NCBI GenBank assembly: GCA_902591775.1
Contig: CACJBW010000003.1
Coordinates: forward strand, 27,816 to 91,815
Source: an uncultured Pelagibacteraceae bacterium
GTDB taxonomy: Bacteria; Pseudomonadota; Alphaproteobacteria; Pelagibacterales; Pelagibacteraceae
Direction: 5' to 3'
DNA length: 64,000 nt
Shown: positions 8,925 to 18,087 of the stretch, in pieces
Layout of the letters: every line of letters begins with the position of its first letter
Numbering within the stretch: position 1 is the stretch's first letter
Notes under the pieces: generated by a model
Databases searched by the model: none
What the model saw: the letters and a program-made list of their open reading frames with translations, nothing else
Told to the model about the DNA's origin: nothing
Position numbers and translations under genes: made by a program

Positions 8925-9296
8925 TTAAACAGCTTTAGAAGTATTTATTTGTGCTATTTGTAAATTTTTTCCGAATTTAATTTTTTGATCCTGAGTTAAC
9001 TCTGAATAAACTTTAACTAAGAAGTTATAGTTTACATTCATGTGTCCCTCTTTTGATTTATCAAGATTTACTAGATATTCTGAAAAATCCTCAAAGAAGT
9101 AGTTTATTGGAACTTTTAAATAATTAGAAAGTTGTAATAATCTAATTGAACTTACACCGTTAGTTCCTTTTTCATACTTTTGAATTTGTTGAAATGTTAC
9201 GTTTATAGCTTTTGCTACTTTAGTCTGAGTTAAACCTAGTGCTAATCTTCTTAGCTTGAGCTTATTGCCAAGATGTTTGTTAAAATTATCTTCCAT
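8925..9296 (-). CDS. XRE-family helix-turn-helix transcriptional regulator
   Basis: 123 aa. The N-terminal HTH (about residues 10-68) contains LRRLALGLTQTKVAKAINVT and QQIQKYEKGTNGVS, the usual Cro/C1-type pattern, followed by a short C-terminal helical part. Alphaproteobacteria carry similar single-domain regulators of about 130 aa affecting cell surface, stress or quorum traits; I cannot say which this one is. A strong GAGGGG ribosome site precedes the ATG. It is convergent with tRNA-Asn and downstream, on the same strand, of the aapJQMP transporter genes after a 145-bp gap. Self-regulation is common in the family but no operator is evident. Confidence 0.85.
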   Translation of the reverse strand: MEDNFNKHLGNKLKLRRLALGLTQTKVAKAINVTFQQIQKYEKGTNGVSSIRLLQLSNYLKVPINYFFEDFSEYLVNLDKSKEGHMNVNYNFLVKVYSELTQDQKIKFGKNLQIAQINTSKAV

Positions 9297-9370
9297 TCAA
9301 GACCCCTCTTTAAATAAAATAATAATGTGAGTTAATCTAAATAGAAAACTTTATGCAAGTAAAATAATTT

Positions 9371-9392
9371 TTAAAAAAAATGGTTTTTTTAA
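9371..9392 (-). terminator. A/T-only hairpin downstream of aapP
   Basis: On the minus strand TTAAAAAAA, loop CCAT, and TTTTTTTAA form a 9-bp stem about 50 bases after the aapP stop. It contains a U-run in its 3' arm but no G-C pair, so it would be a weak terminator at best. The remainder of the 9297-9441 gap must hold the regulator promoter; I see no convincing -35/-10 pair there. Confidence 0.35.
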
Positions 9393-9441
9393 CTTATTCA
9401 AAACCTGTCAAGTAACTTTTTATGAAGTCTTTAGAATTATT

Positions 9442-10176
9442 TTAAAGAATTTGGCTTAAAAAAAGCTTAGTTCTGTCACTCTTTGGGTTAGCAAAGAATT
9501 CTTTAGTGTCTGCCTTCTCAATTATCATTCCCTCATCCATAAAAATGACTTCATCAGCAACTTCTTTTGCAAATCCCATCTCATGTGTCACAACAATCAT
9601 CGTCATTCCGCCTTTTGCAAGACTTACCATTGCATCTAACACTTCTTTTATCATTTCTGGGTCTAAGGCTGAAGTTGGCTCGTCAAATAACATAATTTTT
9701 GGTTGCATGCATAATGCTCTTGCTATCGCACAACGCTGTTGTTGACCTCCAGAGAGTTGTCCAGGGAACTTATTGGCCTGATCATCTATTTGTACTTTTT
9801 TAAGTTGATCTAATGCAAGTTCTTGAGCTTCTTTTTTTGGCATTTTTTTTACCCAAATTGGTGCAAGAGTACAATTATCTAAAATTGATAAGTGTGGAAA
9901 TAAATTAAATTGTTGAAAAACCATTCCAACTTCAGCTCTAATTTTTTCAATATCTTTTGTTTTTTCTGATAGTTCATTTCCATCAACAATTATATCTCCC
10001 TCTTGGTGCTCTTCTAATCTATTAATACATCTAATTAGTGTTGATTTACCCGATCCTGATGGTCCACATACTACAATTTTTTTATTTGCCTCAACCTCAA
10101 GATTTATATTTTTTAAAACTTGAAAATCACCGAACCATTTATTCATATTTTGAATTTTTATTATTGGGTCAGACAT
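9442..10176 (-). CDS. aapP: General L-amino-acid ABC transporter, ATP-binding protein
   Basis: 244 aa. Walker [10 protein letters not shown] (38-46), Q-loop [10 protein letters not shown], signature LSGGQQQR, Walker [14 protein letters not shown] and the switch histidine in VVTHEMGF are all present. This is the polar-amino-acid family (GlnQ/BztD/AapP). It energises uptake through the two permeases encoded just upstream (4-bp gap to aapM). Also called yhdZ or bztD. Last gene of the aapJQMP operon. Confidence 0.94.
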   Translation of the reverse strand: MSDPIIKIQNMNKWFGDFQVLKNINLEVEANKKIVVCGPSGSGKSTLIRCINRLEEHQEGDIIVDGNELSEKTKDIEKIRAEVGMVFQQFNLFPHLSILDNCTLAPIWVKKMPKKEAQELALDQLKKVQIDDQANKFPGQLSGGQQQRCAIARALCMQPKIMLFDEPTSALDPEMIKEVLDAMVSLAKGGMTMIVVTHEMGFAKEVADEVIFMDEGMIIEKADTKEFFANPKSDRTKLFLSQIL

Positions 10177-10179
10177 TTA

Positions 10180-11454
10180 TTATCTTTCAGTTTTATATTT
10201 TGCCTCTAAGTTATAACTATATTTACTCATTGCATAGCATATAATCCAGAATACTATTGATGCAAAAATATATCCTTCCATAGCAAAGCCAAGCCATTTT
10301 GGATTTGTTTTTGCTAAAGCAAGCATACCTGCTAGTTCAGCTAAACCAACTACAAAGATTAAAGGAGTATCTTTAACTAATGCTAAAAAGGTATTTGCTA
10401 TTCCCGGAATAACTAATTTTAGCGCTTGAGGTAAAATTACAAAAATATGCATTTTCCAATAACCCATTCCTAATGATTTAGCTGCATCGTATTGACCTCT
10501 AGGAAGTGATTGTAAACCTCCTCTAATTACTTCTGCACAATAAGCCGCCTCAAACAATGTAATTGCTATAATTACTCTTACTAATTTATCCATGAAAAAA
10601 TCTTCAGGGAGAAACATTGGAAACATCACGGATGACATAAATAATACTGTAATCAATGGAACACCTCTCCAAAATTCAATATAACAAATTGATATATATT
10701 TTATTACTGGAAGATTAGATCTTCTTCCAAGTGCAAAAATCATACCTAGTGGGAAACAGAAAATTAGACAGAAAAAAGAAACTATAAAAGTAAGTGACAA
10801 TCCTCCCCACGCTCCTGTTTCTACCCATTGTAAACCGAATGATCCACCAGATATTAAATAATAAATAACTAAATATGCAATTACTGGATAAATAATAACA
10901 TAATATAATGCCAAATATTTTTTCAAATTTTCCTTCATGAAATATCCAACAAACCCAAGAGCTATAACTAAAATGAATGCGGTATTAATCCTCCAATGAA
11001 ATTCATTGGGATACATTCCATACATAAATCTTCGAAACCAAACTTTAATATACGTCCAACAAGCACCCGTGCCTGTGCAAGCATCTTTTGAGTCACCTGA
11101 AATAGTGGCGTCAAAAATCATCCAACTTAGAGACTGAGGAAGAGCTTTTATAATTGAAAATAATATTAATAGAGTTAACAAAGCATTAAAATTATTCGTG
11201 TTTATATTTTTATTTAATAAATCTAATTTTTTATTTCCTGAATAATCAATTCTCATCATATTTAATCCGATTAATCCTATGATTAATGGAAACAAAGTTG
11301 TTAAGGAGCCAGGTAGAAAAGATGTTAAATTTATTTTTAAAAAGGCATTTGATATGACATCAATTAAGCTTACTAAAACTAAAAAAGTACCAATAATAGA
11401 ATAGTTTTTAATGTTATCTCTGTTAGGTTTTAAAAAATTAATAGTTTGTATCAT
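10180..11454 (-). CDS. aapM: General L-amino-acid ABC transporter, permease AapM/BztC
   Basis: 424 aa inner-membrane protein. The C-terminal half is a His/Glu/Gln/Arg-type permease domain with the cytoplasmic coupling loop EVIRGGLQSLPRGQYDAAKS and GMGYWKMHIFVILPQ. The N-terminal part has extra hydrophobic segments and a periplasmic loop with a Cys pair (DACTGTGACW), typical of the long AapM/BztC permeases rather than of GlnP. It begins immediately after aapQ (no gap) and forms a heterodimer with it. Confidence 0.93.
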   Translation of the reverse strand: MIQTINFLKPNRDNIKNYSIIGTFLVLVSLIDVISNAFLKINLTSFLPGSLTTLFPLIIGLIGLNMMRIDYSGNKKLDLLNKNINTNNFNALLTLLILFSIIKALPQSLSWMIFDATISGDSKDACTGTGACWTYIKVWFRRFMYGMYPNEFHWRINTAFILVIALGFVGYFMKENLKKYLALYYVIIYPVIAYLVIYYLISGGSFGLQWVETGAWGGLSLTFIVSFFCLIFCFPLGMIFALGRRSNLPVIKYISICYIEFWRGVPLITVLFMSSVMFPMFLPEDFFMDKLVRVIIAITLFEAAYCAEVIRGGLQSLPRGQYDAAKSLGMGYWKMHIFVILPQALKLVIPGIANTFLALVKDTPLIFVVGLAELAGMLALAKTNPKWLGFAMEGYIFASIVFWIICYAMSKYSYNLEAKYKTER

Positions 11455-12606
11455 TTACTTTTCTTTAATTTCAATTTTTTTGTTATACCAATTCATTATT
11501 GCTGCAATTGTTAAGCTTATAGTTAAATAAGTTAACATTGTTATTGAAACAATTTCTATTGCCTTACCAGTTTGCATCAAAGCAGTTCCCGCAAATACAA
11601 GTACTAAATCCGGATATGCAATAGCAGCTGCTAAAGATGAATTTTTAGTTAAATTTAAATATTGGTTTGTTGTAGGTGGTATAATAATTCTTAGTGCTTG
11701 GGGCATAATAACTAATTTTAAAACTTGATTAGGCGTCAAACCTACAGATGCCGCAGCCTCTTTTTGGCCTTTGGTAACTCCTTCAATACCAGCTCTAACA
11801 CACTCTGCTACAAAGGTAGAGGTGTATAAAGATAGTGCTAGAACTAATGCTATTAATTCAGGTGGTAAACTTATTCCACCTTCATAAATATAGGAAATCT
11901 TTGATAATTTTTTGAGCTCAGGTATTTCAAATTCTAAAGATACTCCACCAAATAAAAATGATAAAAGCGGCAATACAATTAATAGAGCTACTGAATACAG
12001 AAGCACAGGAATTTGTTTCCCTTGTGTGTCTCTTAATTTATTTGCATAATTCTTTAATAAAATGATTGAAATTATTGCTGCAAGACCACAATATAGAAAT
12101 ACATTCAAATTTTGCCATACCATTGCTGGTATGTAATAACCTTTTACAGTCATATAAGTTACCCCAAACCAAGCATTAGCTTTCTCTGGCATAGGTAAAG
12201 CTCTAAGAGCAGCGTAATACCAAAAAAAGATTTGTAACAGTAATGGAATATTTCTAAAAAACTCGACGTACCATGCGGCAGAGTTTTTTATGAGGTAATT
12301 TGACGATAATCTTGCCACACCAATTATAACACCTAATATTGTGCAAATAATTATACTTATAAAAGAAACCAAAAGAGTATTTAAAAGCCCAACTAGAAAA
12401 GCACGGGCATAAGAGTCTGATCCACTGTATTCAATTAAAGAAAACTGAACATCAAATGAAGATTCTTGTGATAAAAAGCCAAAACCAAAATCAATACCTC
12501 TATTATCCATATTGGTCTGAGCATTCAGGGTTAAAAACCCAAAAATAAGAACAACAAATAGTATTGCTAAAATCTGAGGTATAAATTTTTTTATAATGTT
12601 GTTCAT
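11455..12606 (-). CDS. aapQ: General L-amino-acid ABC transporter, permease AapQ/BztB
   Basis: 383 aa, multiple membrane segments. The coupling loop reads ECVRAGIEGVTKGQKEAAAS followed by VGLTPNQVL and MPQALRIIIPP, the classic polar-amino-acid permease signature. An N-terminal membrane anchor and a long periplasmic insert are as in BztB. It is separated from the binding-protein gene by a 64-bp gap holding a terminator hairpin, so it is probably expressed below AapJ. Confidence 0.93.
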   Translation of the reverse strand: MNNIIKKFIPQILAILFVVLIFGFLTLNAQTNMDNRGIDFGFGFLSQESSFDVQFSLIEYSGSDSYARAFLVGLLNTLLVSFISIIICTILGVIIGVARLSSNYLIKNSAAWYVEFFRNIPLLLQIFFWYYAALRALPMPEKANAWFGVTYMTVKGYYIPAMVWQNLNVFLYCGLAAIISIILLKNYANKLRDTQGKQIPVLLYSVALLIVLPLLSFLFGGVSLEFEIPELKKLSKISYIYEGGISLPPELIALVLALSLYTSTFVAECVRAGIEGVTKGQKEAAASVGLTPNQVLKLVIMPQALRIIIPPTTNQYLNLTKNSSLAAAIAYPDLVLVFAGTALMQTGKAIEIVSITMLTYLTISLTIAAIMNWYNKKIEIKEK

Positions 12607-12620
12607 TAAAATCTATAATA

Positions 12621-12652
12621 AAAAAAAGGGCTAGATATTTCTAGCCCTTTTT
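12621..12652 (-). terminator. Rho-independent terminator between aapJ and aapQ
   Basis: On the minus strand AAAAAGGGCTAGA and TCTAGCCCTTTTT form a near-perfect stem closed by a short loop, ending in seven T residues (12627-12621). It lies 19 bases after the aapJ stop and 15 before the aapQ start. This is a textbook terminator placed inside the operon. Partial read-through would give high binding-protein and low permease mRNA. The other strand also ends in five Ts. Confidence 0.85.
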
Positions 12653-12670
12653 GAGTAATTTAAAATAAAA

Positions 12671-13711
12671 TTATCTTGCTGGTGGTACGTATAATATTCC
12701 ACCTTTAGTCCATAATTCATTTGGACCTCTGTCAGGTAGAATTCCAGTGTCTGCTATATTTCTTTTATAGCTTTCACCGTAATTTCCAACTTGCTTGATA
12801 ATTCTTAAGTTCCAGTCATTATCTAAACCAAAAGCTGCACCTAGTTCACCTTCAGCACCAACTAATCTTTTGATAGCTGGATTGTTTGAAGTTTTCATCA
12901 TATCAGCATTTGATGAGTTAATGCCATATTCCTCTGCTTCGATCATAGTATTCAAAGACCATCTAACTATATCTTCCCAAACAGAATCACCTTGACGTAC
13001 AACTGGTCCTAATGGTTCTTTTGAAATAGTTTCAGGTAATACTACATGATCATCTGGAGCTGATAATTTAGTTCTTTGTGCAGCAAGACCAGATTTATCT
13101 GTAGTGTATGTATCACATCTACCTGCATCATAAGCAGCTACGACTTCATCAGCTTTTTCAAAAACTACCGGCTCGTATGAAATTCCTTTAGAATCAAAGA
13201 AGTCTCTCATGTTAAGCTCAGTTGTAGTTCCTAAGTTTGTACAAACTGAAGTTCCATTTTTAAATTCACCTGTAGATGATATTCCTGAACCTTTTCTTAC
13301 CATGAAACCTTGTCCATCATAAAAGTTAACACCAACAAATGTTAAACCAATATCAGCATCTCTAGATAGTGTCCAAGTTGTATTTCTTGATAGAATGTCA
13401 ATTTCACCTGAAGTAAGTGCAGTAAATCTTTCTTTTGCACTTAAAGGAGTGAATTTAACTTTAGTTGCATCTCCTAATGTAGCAGCTGCAACAGCTCTAC
13501 ATACATCAACATCTATTCCTGTCCAATTTCCAGATTCATCAGCATTTGAAAATCCAGGTAGACCCTGAGAAACACCACATCTTACAAACCCTCTTTTTTT
13601 TGTGTTCTCAAGAGTTTTTGATTTCTTAGCAGCCATTGTTTCTGTTGAAAATGCAAAAAGCACAGCAAACATAGCGACTACAGAAGTCAATTGTTTTATT
13701 ATTTTAAACAT
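12671..13711 (-). CDS. aapJ: General L-amino-acid ABC transporter, periplasmic binding protein
   Basis: 346 aa. A clear signal peptide (about residues 1-27, ending TETMA) precedes the mature protein, which opens with KTLENTKKRGFVRCGVSQGL. The family 3 solute-binding signature appears as GIDVDVCRAVAAATLGD. Cys pairs and the NADMMKTSNNPAIKRL tail are typical of AapJ/BztA/YhdW, which capture a broad range of L-amino acids for the AapQMP complex. The SD AGAGGA stands 7 bases before the ATG. This is the first gene of the operon, upstream of the terminator. Such binding proteins are usually among the most abundant proteins in SAR11 cells. Confidence 0.95.
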   Translation of the reverse strand: MFKIIKQLTSVVAMFAVLFAFSTETMAAKKSKTLENTKKRGFVRCGVSQGLPGFSNADESGNWTGIDVDVCRAVAAATLGDATKVKFTPLSAKERFTALTSGEIDILSRNTTWTLSRDADIGLTFVGVNFYDGQGFMVRKGSGISSTGEFKNGTSVCTNLGTTTELNMRDFFDSKGISYEPVVFEKADEVVAAYDAGRCDTYTTDKSGLAAQRTKLSAPDDHVVLPETISKEPLGPVVRQGDSVWEDIVRWSLNTMIEAEEYGINSSNADMMKTSNNPAIKRLVGAEGELGAAFGLDNDWNLRIIKQVGNYGESYKRNIADTGILPDRGPNELWTKGGILYVPPAR

Positions 13712-13732
13712 TATTTTCCTCTTTTATTATTT

Positions 13733-13769
13733 ATTTGTTAACAAATTATTCAAAAAGTAATTTTTGAAT
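13733..13769. promoter_or_regulatory. Two adjacent inverted repeats upstream of aapJ
   Basis: A perfect 14-bp palindrome ATTTGTTAACAAAT at 13733-13746 is followed one base later by a 9-bp stem with a GTAA loop (13748-13769). The palindrome has no loop and so suits a dimeric DNA-binding protein; the stem-loop could end the tRNA-Arg transcript, which runs toward aapJ. Both are AT-rich; function is inferred. Confidence 0.35.
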
Positions 13770-13840
13770 ACTTTAGTAAAGCAGAAAGTAATACAGCCAT
13801 CAATGGTAAAATAACCTCACCAATATTGATCAATTAAAGA

Positions 13841-13917
13841 TGGCGCGCCCTGGAGGATTCGAACCTCCGACCCTCGGTTTAGAAAACCGATGCTCTATCC
13901 AGCTGAGCTAAGGGCGC
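13841..13917 (-). tRNA. tRNA-Arg (TCT)
   Basis: Minus-strand cloverleaf: acceptor GCGCCCT (13917-13911) pairs with AGGGCGC (13851-13845), discriminator G at 13844, encoded CCA at 13843-13841. Anticodon TCT is the complement of 13881-13883, in loop TTTCTAA. T-arm GGTTCGAATCC is intact. It reads AGA, the favoured arginine codon in such AT-rich genomes. No integrase or repeated 3' end nearby, so it is not an evident attachment site. Confidence 0.96.
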
Positions 13918-13941
13918 AAAAAAATACTTTATAATACTAAT

Positions 13942-15351
13942 TTAGTTTTTGAAAAGATATTTTTTAAATAATATTAGTATTGTTAATAGCTCTACTCTAC
14001 CAATTATCATGAAAATTATTATATAAGTCTTAGCAAAGAAAGAAAGATTATAAAAATCGAAATTTGCAAGTTCAAACATACTTGAATTAACAGTATTCAT
14101 AATTGTCAAGATAGAAAGTTTAAATGAATTTTCAAATTGAATATCTGAGAGTGTTAGTATCAAAGTTAACAAGGATAGTGAAATAATAAAAATAATTATA
14201 GAAAAAAAATATTTATTAATGTCTGACTTTTCAGTCTTCTCATTAATTAATGTAACTTTGTTTGAATAAATTTGATTAGGTTTAGTGTGCGATAATAGGT
14301 TATTTAAAGAAAATTTTAATAAAGTTAAGATTTTTATAAATCTAATACCTGAACTAGTTGAGAAAAAAGAACCTCCAATAACAACCATAATAAAAAAGAT
14401 AAATATTAAATTATTTGGTGTGTCATTAAATGAAATACCAATATTTGAAATACTACTTGATATAGCAACTAGAATTATAGGGAAATTATTACTTGGATTT
14501 AAAAAAACAAACGAAAAAGAAATAATTATTAATAAGTAAATTAATAGATTAAAATCCTCACTTAAAAAATTGAGTTTTTTTTTATTAAAAAAAATAAGAT
14601 TGTATATTAAAAACAAACTAAAAAATGAAAGCATCATAGTAAAAGATAAAATAATTTTACTTACATCTTTTTCGAATAAGTAATCTATTCTATTAACAGG
14701 TAAAAAACCACCAGACGATATTACAGATAATGATAAATTAAATGCATCAAAAGTTCTTAAATTAATTATCTTAAATAAAATAAATATAGATAAGGTCAAT
14801 AAGGAATAAATTATTATAATTTTAAGCGATTGTTTAAATATCTCGTTATAATTGAAAGATAAATATTCAGTAAATGATTGCTTAAGATTTTTATCAAATA
14901 TGTCAATCAAAAGTAAAATTGAAAAAAGAAAATAAATACCACCAATCCATTGAGAAGTGGATCTCCATATAATTAAACTTTCATCTAATTGTTTTATATT
15001 TTCAAAAATAGTAAATCCAGTAGAAGTAAAACCTGAGATGGCTTCAAAATAAGAATTTAATAAAGATATATTTTGTATACCGAAATAGTAAGGTATTGAT
15101 ATAATTAACGGAAATAAAAAATAACCAAATAAAACAGTAAATATTTTTTCATAAAGAGTAATTTTTTTTATATTAGTCCTATTAAAATATAATATTAATA
15201 TTCCTAAAAAAAAACTTATTAACAAAGTATAAATATAATTTTCAATATTAAAAAAAATATCAAAATAATTTGAATAAATAATATTAAAAAAAGACAAAAT
15301 GCTTATTAAAAATAAAAAAGAACTTATATAAATGGAGCTAAATTTGTTCAT
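13942..15351 (-). CDS. trkH: Trk-type potassium uptake protein, membrane subunit
   Basis: 469 aa, highly hydrophobic with about ten or more membrane helices. Filter-like loops with the key glycines are visible at SGFTSTGFTIF (about 106-116), SSGGFLP, SNIGISF and STSSGIRF, the fourfold repeat of TrkH/KtrB transporters. It imports potassium, gated by TrkA. It follows trkA by 7 bases and is the last gene of the ntrY-ntrX-trkA-trkH unit. Confidence 0.9.
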   Translation of the reverse strand: MNKFSSIYISSFLFLISILSFFNIIYSNYFDIFFNIENYIYTLLISFFLGILILYFNRTNIKKITLYEKIFTVLFGYFLFPLIISIPYYFGIQNISLLNSYFEAISGFTSTGFTIFENIKQLDESLIIWRSTSQWIGGIYFLFSILLLIDIFDKNLKQSFTEYLSFNYNEIFKQSLKIIIIYSLLTLSIFILFKIINLRTFDAFNLSLSVISSGGFLPVNRIDYLFEKDVSKIILSFTMMLSFFSLFLIYNLIFFNKKKLNFLSEDFNLLIYLLIIISFSFVFLNPSNNFPIILVAISSSISNIGISFNDTPNNLIFIFFIMVVIGGSFFSTSSGIRFIKILTLLKFSLNNLLSHTKPNQIYSNKVTLINEKTEKSDINKYFFSIIIFIISLSLLTLILTLSDIQFENSFKLSILTIMNTVNSSMFELANFDFYNLSFFAKTYIIIFMIIGRVELLTILILFKKYLFKN

Positions 15352-15358
15352 ATTAAAA

Positions 15359-16732
15359 TTAGATTGAACTAATTCTAAACATATTTTCTACTATAGGTAG
15401 TTGATCTCTCTTAGAAAGAAGCAAAACTGTATCATCTTTTTGAAATACATAACTAGAACTTGGTATAATTACTTCACCATTTCTTAATATTGCACCTATT
15501 CTGATTTCCTCAGGTAAATTAGAATCTTTCAATTGCCTGTTAATTAGTTCGGATGATTCAATGATATCTGCTTCTATGACTTCATATTCACCATTCAAAA
15601 TTGTATAGGCGTTTTCAATAGTTCCTTTATGAACGTGTTTTAAAATACTAGAGACAGTACTCATTCTTGGATCAATTAAATCATCAATTTTTAAAGACGA
15701 TTGTAATAAAGAGTAATTAGGTTTATTTATCAATGCCATAGTTCTTTTATCTTTTGAAAATTTTTCAACTATTACACTTACCATTAAGTTATCTTCGTCA
15801 TCATTTGTTAAAGCTAAAACTGTTTCAACTTCGTCAATATTAGCCTCATTTAAAACATCTTCATCTAATCCATTTCCATTGATTACGATGGTATCATTTA
15901 ATTCATTAGCAATATATTCAGCCCTCGCTTTATCTTTTTCAATTATCTTCACTCGTGTTGAATCAAATGATTGCTCGATATTTTTAGCAAGATTAAAACC
16001 AATATTTCCACCTCCAATAATTAACATTTTATTAGAAATTTTTTCGTTATGACCAAATACTGTCAAAGTTTCTTGCATCTGACTACTATTTACAACCACG
16101 TATGCTTTATCTTTAAGTTGCAGTTGATCTGTCTTTTTCATTACAACAAATTTATCACCTCTAATAACACCAAGAATATATGCATTTAATTTTGGAAATT
16201 TTTTTGTAAGTTCATTTAAATTTATTCCTTGGATTGAGCATTTTTCATCAATCAAGATTTCTAACAATCTAATTTTATTTTCCGCAAATGGTACATTGTC
16301 TAGGGCTCCTGGTGCTTCTAATTTTCGTTGAATAGATTTTGCAATTTCTATTTCGGGAGATATGATATTATCAATAGGCAAATTTTCTCTATTAAATAAT
16401 CCTGAATATTTTGGATCAAGATATTCTTGAAATCTTATACGGGCAATTTTTTTAGGAACCTTAAATAGAGAAAAAGCTATTTGGCATATCAACATGTTAA
16501 TTTCATCATTTCTGGTGACCGCTATTATCATGTCTGCATCTTTTGTATTTGCCTTTTCCAATATTGCTGGAGATGTTGCCTTTCCAACTATTGCTTTTAC
16601 ATCTAAAGTTTCATTAATTTTTTGAATATCATCACTAGATTGATCGATCATTGTTATTGAGTGATTTTGTTCAATTAACATTTTAGCTATAGTTGAGCCT
16701 ACTCTACCTGCTCCACATATAATAATATTCAT
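15359..16732 (-). CDS. trkA: Trk potassium uptake regulatory subunit
   Basis: 457 aa made of two RCK modules. Each begins with a Rossmann NAD-binding motif, GAGRVGSTIA at about 7-16 and IGGGNIGFNLA at about 234-244, and each is followed by a TrkA-C domain (the last near LLSKRDQLP). It forms the cytoplasmic ring that gates TrkH. Its start overlaps the ntrX stop by one base. In many alphaproteobacteria trkA follows ntrX, and hfq then follows trkA; here trkH does instead. Confidence 0.94.
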   Translation of the reverse strand: MNIIICGAGRVGSTIAKMLIEQNHSITMIDQSSDDIQKINETLDVKAIVGKATSPAILEKANTKDADMIIAVTRNDEINMLICQIAFSLFKVPKKIARIRFQEYLDPKYSGLFNRENLPIDNIISPEIEIAKSIQRKLEAPGALDNVPFAENKIRLLEILIDEKCSIQGINLNELTKKFPKLNAYILGVIRGDKFVVMKKTDQLQLKDKAYVVVNSSQMQETLTVFGHNEKISNKMLIIGGGNIGFNLAKNIEQSFDSTRVKIIEKDKARAEYIANELNDTIVINGNGLDEDVLNEANIDEVETVLALTNDDEDNLMVSVIVEKFSKDKRTMALINKPNYSLLQSSLKIDDLIDPRMSTVSSILKHVHKGTIENAYTILNGEYEVIEADIIESSELINRQLKDSNLPEEIRIGAILRNGEVIIPSSSYVFQKDDTVLLLSKRDQLPIVENMFRISSI

Positions 16733-18087
16733 TAGTTTAAATCTTTCACCCCAAGTAGTTTTAATTTTCTATGTAAAGCCGATCTTTCCATGCCTATAAA
16801 TTTTGCAGTCTTTGAAATATTTCCACTGAATTTTTTTAATTGGGAAACTAAATATTGTTTTTCAAAACTTTCTCTAGCTTCTTTTAATGGAACAGTAAGA
16901 GTTTCTGTCACAGAGAACTCATTTTCAATTGATTTAGATAAAGATTCTTTAATTATATTCATTAACCTCTCGTTATCATCACCAGGTGACAGTATAGCAA
17001 TTCTCTCTATCAAATTTCTTAATTCTCTGACATTTCCTGGCCAATCATAATTTAGTAAATAGTTATTATCATTAATCTTAAATTTTTTAAAATTATTAGC
17101 TTCACAGATATTTTTAATGAAATATTCTATTAATATTGGGATATCCTCAATTCTCTTGTTCAAAGGATCAATTTTAATATTAAACACGTTTAATCTATGG
17201 AATAAATCTTCTCTGAAATTTCCATTTCTAATCTCTTGTTGAGCATCTTTACTATTTGTACAAATTATTCTTACATCAACTTTAATATCATGATTGCTAT
17301 TAATCCTTTTAAATTTTTGATCTATTACAACTCTCAAAATCTTTGACTGAGTCTCGAGTGGTATTTCAGTAACTTCATCAATTAATAACACTCCTCCTGA
17401 TGCTTTCTCAAGTGCTCCATAAAAAATAGATCCATCTTTTTTTTCTTCACCAAATAATTCAAGTTCATACTTTTTTGCATCTAAAAGTGCACCATTTATA
17501 ACTACAAATGGTCCATTATTTCTTTTAGAATTTTTATGAATTTTTCTTGAAATTAGTTCTTTACCTGAACCGGTAGGTCCAGAAATAAAAATTCTGCTCT
17601 CAGATTTTGATAATTTATTTATCTGATCTTTAATTGACAAAATATTAGAACTTTTTCCAACTAATTCGAAAGTGTGAAAAAGTTTTGTATTTAATGTTTT
17701 ATTTTCATTTTTTAAATTGTAATTCTCAACAGCTCTATTAACAAAATTTATTAGCCTCTCTTTATCAAATGGTTTTTGAATAAATTCAAATGCACCAGAT
17801 TTTAATGAATTGACCGCCATCTCTATATTTGCATGGCCAGAAATCATTATAACAGGTAAGTCTGGATTTTTTTTCTTTATATGATCTAAAAGAAAGATAC
17901 CATCATTATCACCTTTGTCTAACTTGACATCTATAATTGCAACATCAGGAAGTTTTTTGTCAATTTCAGTCAACGCTTGATTAAAATTAGCCGCAAGTCT
18001 TGTCTTGTAACCAGCGTCATTAATTAATTCGTCTAAAATTAATCTAATATCTGCGTTATCATCTATTATTAAAATTTCAGCTGACAT
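16732..18087 (-). CDS. ntrX: NtrX-type response regulator, lacking the sigma-54 contact loop
   Basis: 451 aa. Receiver domain with phospho-acceptor D53 and K105, AAA+ domain with Walker A GPTGSGKE (170-177) and Walker B LLIDEV (234-239), and a C-terminal Fis-type helix-turn-helix (about 423-447). The GAFTGA loop that contacts sigma-54 should lie near residues 214-224. There the sequence reads LFGEEKKDGSIFYGALEKAS, with no GAFTGA. Degenerate loops are known in alphaproteobacterial NtrX, and SAR11 genomes are reported to lack rpoN, so this protein probably regulates sigma-70 promoters. It overlaps ntrY and trkA by one base each. The role is likely nitrogen or redox-linked control. Confidence 0.92.
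   Translation of the reverse strand: MSAEILIIDDNADIRLILDELINDAGYKTRLAANFNQALTEIDKKLPDVAIIDVKLDKGDNDGIFLLDHIKKKNPDLPVIMISGHANIEMAVNSLKSGAFEFIQKPFDKERLINFVNRAVENYNLKNENKTLNTKLFHTFELVGKSSNILSIKDQINKLSKSESRIFISGPTGSGKELISRKIHKNSKRNNGPFVVINGALLDAKKYELELFGEEKKDGSIFYGALEKASGGVLLIDEVTEIPLETQSKILRVVIDQKFKRINSNHDIKVDVRIICTNSKDAQQEIRNGNFREDLFHRLNVFNIKIDPLNKRIEDIPILIEYFIKNICEANNFKKFKINDNNYLLNYDWPGNVRELRNLIERIAILSPGDDNERLMNIIKESLSKSIENEFSVTETLTVPLKEARESFEKQYLVSQLKKFSGNISKTAKFIGMERSALHRKLKLLGVKDLN

Noticed and set aside
13841..13917. tRNA-Arg as an integration site for a mobile element
   Set aside because: No integrase, no duplicated tRNA end and ordinary housekeeping genes on both sides.
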